Source: Strix aluco (lineage: Eukaryota > Chordata > Aves > Strigiformes > Strigidae). Taken from it: a stretch of 64,000 nt of DNA. The translations under genes were made by a program, and so were the position numbers. The stretch spans positions 66,958,463 through 67,022,462 of the forward strand of contig NC_133971.1 in NCBI RefSeq assembly GCF_031877795.1, in the 5' to 3' direction. A model generated the notes under the pieces. The model was not told where the DNA came from and ran no database searches. It was given only the letters and a program-made list of their open reading frames with translations. Within the stretch, counting starts at the first letter, position 1, and each line of letters opens with the position of its first letter. Below, piece by piece: positions 57,801 to 64,000 of the stretch.

Positions 57801-60800
57801 TATATTTAGTTATCTAGGCAAGATGCTGTTACTTTTTTTTTTTTTCCACACATGGCCACCTGTGAGTGTGCCTTTCCTTCACAAAGGAACCTTTGATTAG
57901 CTTTAAAATTAATCAAATATTGACAATAAAGCCACAAGCATTTTATAGGCCATACATACTATCTAATACTGGCATGCATTAAGATTCTTCTGGGAAGCAA
58001 GGATATTAAATAAAGTTTTATTGCTGAGATACTGACAGTAATGATGCCTATTGATTTCAGCGTGCAAAGAGGAAAAATACAGAGTTTTGAGTCACTGGTT
58101 TTTTTTTTTTTAGCAAGTCATTTTTTGAAAATGTATTGATGAAACTATTTGTACTGTTGTGAGCCAGAACACTGTCAGGTGGGTACTGCCAGTACTGGAA
58201 CAAGCAACTTTATTGTTTCCTGAATCATCCTGAGTAGGAATGTGAAAGCCAAAACTGTAATAAAACTGGATGATTATTTCTTTTCCCTCAGAGAGGAAAG
58301 CTGTAGCTCAAATTCAATTTAGTTTTAATTCTTGATGTTTCATTTCCTTTACTTCAAAGCAGTTGATTAAAACATGGCTGATACTTTGCTTTTAAAGACA
58401 AGTATATTCCATGGGATTTAGAATTCAGGCTTCATTAAAATTAAAACCACTTTAGTCTAAATTTTAATATCAAACTGCTTAGATATGTACATGGGTAGAG
58501 CAAAGTTGGTATTAGTGACCGAAGTGTAAAGTGACTAGTATACATGGGTTATATAAATCAGGTTATATGTATAGCATTTCTAACACTTAGGACAAAGAAG
58601 AATTGTACATAAGGTTTGCTTTTTGGCTGCCTGAAGTTCTTAATGTTGTCATGTACAACAAATGTACACATAGCCATCTGTTCTCTTTGCAAATGATGTG
58701 CTACAGATAGCCACATTGGCACAGATTTTCCAGACACATTGGGCTGAACCAGCAGTGGAATGTGTGCCAGAGGGTTAAGTGTGTAGAACAAGAGGCAGGG
58801 AATGCGATATCCAGCACATCACCATTGTCTTTTCTTGGACTTTGCTGTGATTTGTAAAGTTTGTGCAACAATCCTTCAAAACCTTGTGCTTGTATTACTA
58901 CTTGCAGTGCTAGGGTTTGTGACAGAGGCAGTGAGTGGGAGGGTGGGAGCTGTTCACTTTCATGTACAGCAAAATTCAGCAGAGCTCTGTCTTGTAAGCC
59001 CAGCTATCAGCCAGTGGGCTACTCACAGGAGTAAAGTACTTGTGCTTGTTTCGGGATTGGGCTTTGTGGCAGGCGGAAATTGGAGTTCACCGAAACAGCC
59101 AAGTATTTGCTGCAATGGTTGTGGCATACTTCTGGATTTACCACTGCTCAGCTCTTTGGCAGGAGGACAGAGCAATCTGGTCCAGAGCCTGAGGTCAGCT
59201 ACTTGGGCTTTTACATCTGAGAGGCATGTGGAACAGCCTAGCTCTGAAGTTGGTAAAGGGAAAGAAACGGCATCTGCAGAAAGGCCGTCTGCAGAGATGA
59301 AAACACATCTGCGAGCTTTAATGTGTGCTGTGTAATGACTGTCTTCGTGCACAGGGGTCATGTATATGTGCATTATACAGGAATACATTGATTAATCAAG
59401 GAAGTGTTCTAGTGTGAAAAGGAAACTGTTAAAAATGTGGGCTTTTCAGTAGCATTTCCCTTTCCCCGGCTCGGCTCTGTCTACTGAAATAATGCAGTAT
59501 ATTTGCTTCTTGACTTGAATGTATTAAGCACTTAACTTAATTGTAGTCAAGCTTTCTGTATCTACTTACATTGCTGCTGTGTTTTTTCTACTTAGTAAGT
59601 TTCTTAATGTGTCTATGCCTATTTTAAGGATATAAAGCACTTATTTTGGGTCTTCCAAAGCAAGGATTGCTTTCTCCATTTTCAAAACTCCTTGCTTTAA
59701 TTTTGACACCTAATTATACTTGTTTTTCAAAGTTTGTGTGAAGAGGTTTAAAGGTTTCTGTGTGACTATGATGTGGGATGGACCAAAGGCAGTTTAATCT
59801 TCTATAGTTGATGAAAAAGTGAGCTTTAAAAAATGTTCAGGAAGCAGAGACTAAAGCAAGCTGAGATTTAACTGAATCTGTGTGATGTTTTGGAGGAGAC
59901 TATGAAGGCTCCTGAAACTTTAATCCAACAAATAAACTCTGTCTAATATAACAAAATTAGTAGTTCTCTTTGTGTGGAGGGGAGGGACTTGAGGGCTGGG
60001 GAAGGACAGTGTTTGTCACTTTCTCAATTAGTGATTTCCATCTCCTGCAAAAATCTGAAGATGCTAGACTCAAGTGTAATTGATGATTTTACAGTACTAC
60101 CAGGGCTTTTGTATTCTGGTGGCATTTGAGGGCCCCAAGCAGAGCTTTGGTGTGTTAAGAGTTTATGGTATATAAATACCTGTGGGAAACTCTTTTCCTT
60201 GTGAAGTTTACAGCATTGTTGGGAACAAGAAGAAAGTGAGCTTCATGGAAGGAGGAGAAGCAGAATTTGGAAGAGCAAATTAAAGGTAACTTGTGTGGTC
60301 CTGCTGCATCCAGTCACTGAGCTGTGCCTTTGGCCGTTGTATCTGCAAATTACTTCCTGTAAATCTTGCTGCAGATGTTAATCTCAAATGCATGGGGGAG
60401 AGAGAGGGGGCAGTAGCTATTGGTTTACTGAATGAGCTGCAAAATGAACTGGATGTGGGGCAGGGAATATGAGCATCAGCCGCAGCTTTGAGCTGTGTGA
60501 CTCAGTGTCAAACTTCAAGGTAACTAGCAAGGGGGCAGAGTTGAAAAGGATGGAAAACTGGATAAAAAGAAACAATTACAGGATTTAAGTGTCCTCACAG
60601 AAAAGGTGATTCTGGTGGCTCTTGAAGAATGAGAATAGTGAGGATCATGTCTAGATTTTCTTTTTCAAGTAAATGTGTGATGTGGGGAAAAGAAGGTGAC
60701 TTGTTCTGGAGAAACACACCCGTGCAATTTCTAGGTGCTGATGTTTCATTTTGGAGTGAAACTACAGCATGCATTACTGATCTGATGAAGCTGAAATTTG

Positions 60801-61093
60801 TATTGCTCTGATTCACACATTTCCTTCTTGGTATATCCACTACAAGTGTATTAGCAAAGCCCACAAGCATGTTTTTTCTCTCCATCTCTCCAATTTATCG
60901 AGAAATAGGTATCTAGTTTTATTTTCTAAGGTATTTCTGTAGAGAGGTAAATTCATCCCATTTTGTAAATCTAGTGCAATTTTACTGTAAGCCTTCCTCT
61001 GCCAGGGCATGAGAACTTGAAGATCTACTGCTGCTTGTTACCATGTTCACACTGTGATAAAAATTTGAAGGTAACACAGTTGATTATTGCTTG

Positions 61094-61110
61094 TATATAT
61101 ATATATATAT
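61094..61110. repeat. (TA)n microsatellite
   Basis: Seventeen bases of alternating T and A. Confidence 0.95.
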
Positions 61111-63399
61111 CTAGGTATACCAAATGTGTTGTGAGTGCATTTCTACAAAAGGATTTTCCCTGGGGTTTGTATGCAGGCTGCACTGATTGATCTTTGGTGA
61201 TAGCTGTATTGATAAGCTAAGTCGTAATACGCAGCTGGTGTGAAGTGGGTTTTTGGAGGGTGGCCTTGGAATATGGTTCTCATTAGAGGAGAGCACCACA
61301 TTTGAAGTCATTTTAGTTCTTCATGTTGCAGTAGTGCCTTCTGGAGATGGTGGAATTACTCCAGGGAGAAGGTGGAAATGCCTCACATCACTCAGCTGTC
61401 ATCTTGCTGATTAAGGAGTGACACTGTCCGGGATGCCTTTTGGAGGCAGGCAATTATTTTCAGCCGGAGAGATGTTAAGCAAGAACTGAAGCCTTAGGGG
61501 AGGAAAGGGTGAGCAGGGCTGGAGAGGGAGGGGGGTCACTTGTAAAGCGTGTAAGCTTTATTTTACTGCTTCTAATTTTTCACCATTTGTGTAGTGAATC
61601 ATTTAGTGCTTGTGGCTGACTCTGTGCAGAGCAAAGTGTTCTCTGTTTCATATTCTTATTTTTACACTTGCTTAAATACAGGACAATTTAGTGCTAATTT
61701 GCATCCTGCTGTATAGTTAGTGAGATCAGCATAGAGGCTTTTTATTCTTGTTACTCTTTGCAGATAGTATTGGTGGGTTTTATTTTGTTTTTCTTTTAAT
61801 ATTGATCCCAAATCTAGTTTTAGGCAGCAAAGGGATTTCTATCCAGCAGGCTGCTGCCATGTGGTCATTATTTTTGTGACAGGCTCATTACCTGATGACA
61901 AAATTCAGGTCGTTGCTCAAGGCAACCTTTTGCTATGGTCTTTGTAAGAGAGCTGTGAGAACAGCCATGCAGCTTGGGTTGCAGGTAAGAAATTAATTTT
62001 TCAGGTATTTGTAAGGCAGCGTAAATTGAAAGCTCATTTAAGGATTCTTTATCAAGTAAATTAGTTGTCATAATAGAGAATAATTTAGTAGCAGCAGAGA
62101 ATAATTGTTTTACCTTGTAAAATGCTGCAATCTAGGCTCCAAATGAGAGAGGCTATAGTGTTCTCACTGTTGACTGACCAATTTTATTACATCATAACTA
62201 ACAATGAAGCTGTTTGAATTACTCAGCAGATTGCAGTTTCTTAAACTGACTGTGAGTCATACTGCCTATGGGGAGATTAATTGTAAATGATCTTATGTTT
62301 ATGTGTGTATTGGAGAGGGTTATCTTTCTCTAACTAGTCGTCTTAATTTCTGTAATAGCATTGGTCCAGTATGAGAGTACCCAGATATACACATGTAGGT
62401 GTAATCCCCATGAACAGCAGTGTCTGAGCAAGTGTTTCGGAGGTGGTGTTATATGACCTATTGGAAAGCTGTCTTTTTTTGTTGATACACTGTGTATAGA
62501 TACTGTGTGTTTTCTGTTGCCATACAGTTTAAATACCAAGAATTAATAAAAAAACCCTCTGAGTGTATTGTGTAAGTTGTAGCTGAATTGTAGTGGATAT
62601 TTTGTGTACACTGTGAGTGTGTAAAACTGTAGTTTGAATCTTGAGATCTGTTTTGAAGACAGACTTTAAAGTGATCTGTATTAGTGTATACAGAATAATC
62701 TGTGTTTATATCAGTAACTGGCAGTTGACTATCAGTATTTTTTTCCTAAAGAACAGTCATGCTGAAGTTAGAAGAATAAATGGCGGGGGACAATGGAGAC
62801 AGGGACAGACCTCAAGTTGTGGTTGTGCTCTAGAACGTATTACTGGGTTTTCTGGGTTTTGCTATTAAATCATGCAGATGCTTTTTTTTGTTAAAACTTA
62901 GAGTATGTTACATAACTAGTATATATTTTTTCTGGTTTGGTGCTTTTAAAATTTAACTGTACCATGATTATCAGCATCACTGAAGCTTGCTTGAATAAAC
63001 AAACAGAACTCACTCCACACAAATCCAAAATCAATAGGGTGTTGTTTGCAAATATGTGCAGAACGAAAGGCAAACCAGGAATAAAATCTGGTTTTTAGAA
63101 GACATCAGAATAATCTTTTATGCTTCGAAAAGTTCTCTTTTCCTTAATAACAAGTATCTGTTTAAAATACTGAAAAGAAGCTGTTACATTTTAATGACAT
63201 TGATGCTTTATGTAATAAACAAAACAAAAGGGGAGGGAGTGAGTATTTTTGAGAAGCTAAGAGTTTAAGTTAACATCTCTTTTTAATCTCTTTGGAAGGT
63301 TTCATTACTTTGGTCAAGGTCTAAGTGAACCTGTTGTTAATTAGAGGGGTTTTTTTTGTCAAATTTGATCAGGAAGGGAAAATCAAAACTGTCACACTC

Positions 63400-63433
63400 G
63401 GGGGCAAGGGGGTGGGGGGGGTGGGGGAGGTGG
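63400..63433 (+). repeat. G-quadruplex-forming G-rich tract
   Basis: Runs of 5, 5, 8 and 5 G separated by CAA, T and T (63400-63427), followed by GG pairs. This satisfies the four-run G4 pattern with very short loops, on the presumed non-template strand. Confidence 0.9.
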
Positions 63434-64000
63434 ATCGAGAGGAAGAAACCTTTGTTACGTGTATATATTTATATCTGGGGAGACGAGCAGATGGTGGACA
63501 AAATAAGAGCTGACAACGTAGAGTGCATAATGGGGAAGGTTTTTACAGTAAGGGAGACCATGGTGCAGGAAAAGAATTGGGATACCTCTCTTGAGGAAGT
63601 CCACCTTTGTTGAGAAGGGAGTTTTTCCTACAAAATGTTGTGACTAAGTAGATGGTGGTCATGGTCAAGCGACAGCGAGTGCAGAACAGGTGCAGGCAGG
63701 AGAGGAGAGCAGCGTTTGGCCTGGAGGTGGTAGGTCCTTCAAGAAAGTTTGCTGCAGCAGGCTTTTCTTGGTTTTGGTTTGGCTTTTGGGGCTGCCAGGA
63801 GATGAGGTTTGTTTTTGTGGGTGCAGGTGGCTTTTCTCTGTGCTCGGTCTTAGCGATTTGAGAGTGTGGTGGGAGATGTGTATGATACAGACCTACTTTC
63901 TCCTTAATGGCCAAAAACTGGCACAGGGAGTAATTTTGGGGAATGGTAAGCTGATACTTCTTATCTGGAGTATAGCTGTCTTTGGTGTCTTGCTCAGTGG

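Larger units (their letters stand above)
46631..64000 (+). other. SEMA4D: Probable first intron of the + strand gene (SEMA4D), no coding exon seen
   Basis: More than 17 kb follow the island without a coding exon, CR1 or LTR that I can recognise. T-runs of 9 or more occur at 50475, 50521, 51751, 51943, 53397, 54098, 54224, 55613, 56671, 57833 and 58099, while no A-run of 9 or more occurs. This strand bias is typical of introns transcribed from +. The 177-codon frame at 58802-59335 has a hydrophobic start (LVLVLLLAVLGFV) but no family match and is in line with the longest frame expected by chance. The semaphorin signal-peptide exon should lie further right. Confidence 0.5.

Noticed and set aside
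46631..64000. Search for semaphorin (SEMA4D) coding exons
   Set aside because: No sema-domain or signal-peptide exon could be recognised, so only the promoter/first-intron interpretation is offered.
1..64000. tRNA, rRNA, CRISPR, operon or phage features
   Set aside because: No cloverleaf with A/B boxes, no regularly spaced spacer array and no dense same-strand coding was seen; the window is vertebrate non-coding DNA.

Overview
This window is vertebrate, almost certainly avian, nuclear DNA. The evidence is one recognisable spliced gene (GADD45G), several 5'-truncated CR1 LINEs of the type that dominates bird genomes, a solo LTR, very short introns in the one gene visible, and long AT-rich non-coding stretches broken by CpG islands. 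There are no bacterial features, no dense coding and no CRISPR array. I cannot name the species. GADD45G next to SEMA4D is the expected amniote neighbourhood (chromosome Z in birds, from general knowledge).

Layout. 1-1,100: the 5' three coding exons of GADD45G on the minus strand inside a CpG island, with a TATA/CCAAT/octamer promoter; the last exon lies beyond base 1. 1,300-45,100: an intergenic stretch with CR1 copies at about 1.3-1.95, 6.96-7.78, 14.5-14.9, 32.1-32.3 and 32.6-33.4 kb, a solo LTR at 5.26-6.23 kb with matching inverted termini, an old MIR-type SINE at 20.3-20.5 kb, a CpG island at 15.2-15.6 kb preceded by CCAAT and TATA motifs, and a smaller CpG-rich patch at 30.56-30.70 kb. 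45,165-46,630: a strong TATA-less CpG island with several good + strand splice donors. By synteny it is best read as the promoter and non-coding first exon of SEMA4D, divergent from GADD45G. 46,630-64,000: probably the long first intron of that gene. No coding exon is visible, but the strand bias of homopolymer runs changes sharply here: eleven T-runs of 9 or more and no such A-run. That is what + strand transcription would leave.

How it works together. The two real transcription units point away from each other and share the intervening 44 kb as candidate regulatory DNA. GADD45G makes a small stress-induced adaptor that binds MTK1/MEKK4, PCNA and cell-cycle kinases. The neighbour, if it is SEMA4D, makes a transmembrane semaphorin. 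I found no convincing novel protein system. The most unusual directly visible items are a perfect 28-bp palindrome (41,052), a set of mutually exclusive hairpin arms (44,063-44,113), the transcription-like strand asymmetry, and two unexplained CpG-rich patches. Nearly all ORFs over 100 codons look like chance or GC-rich artefacts.
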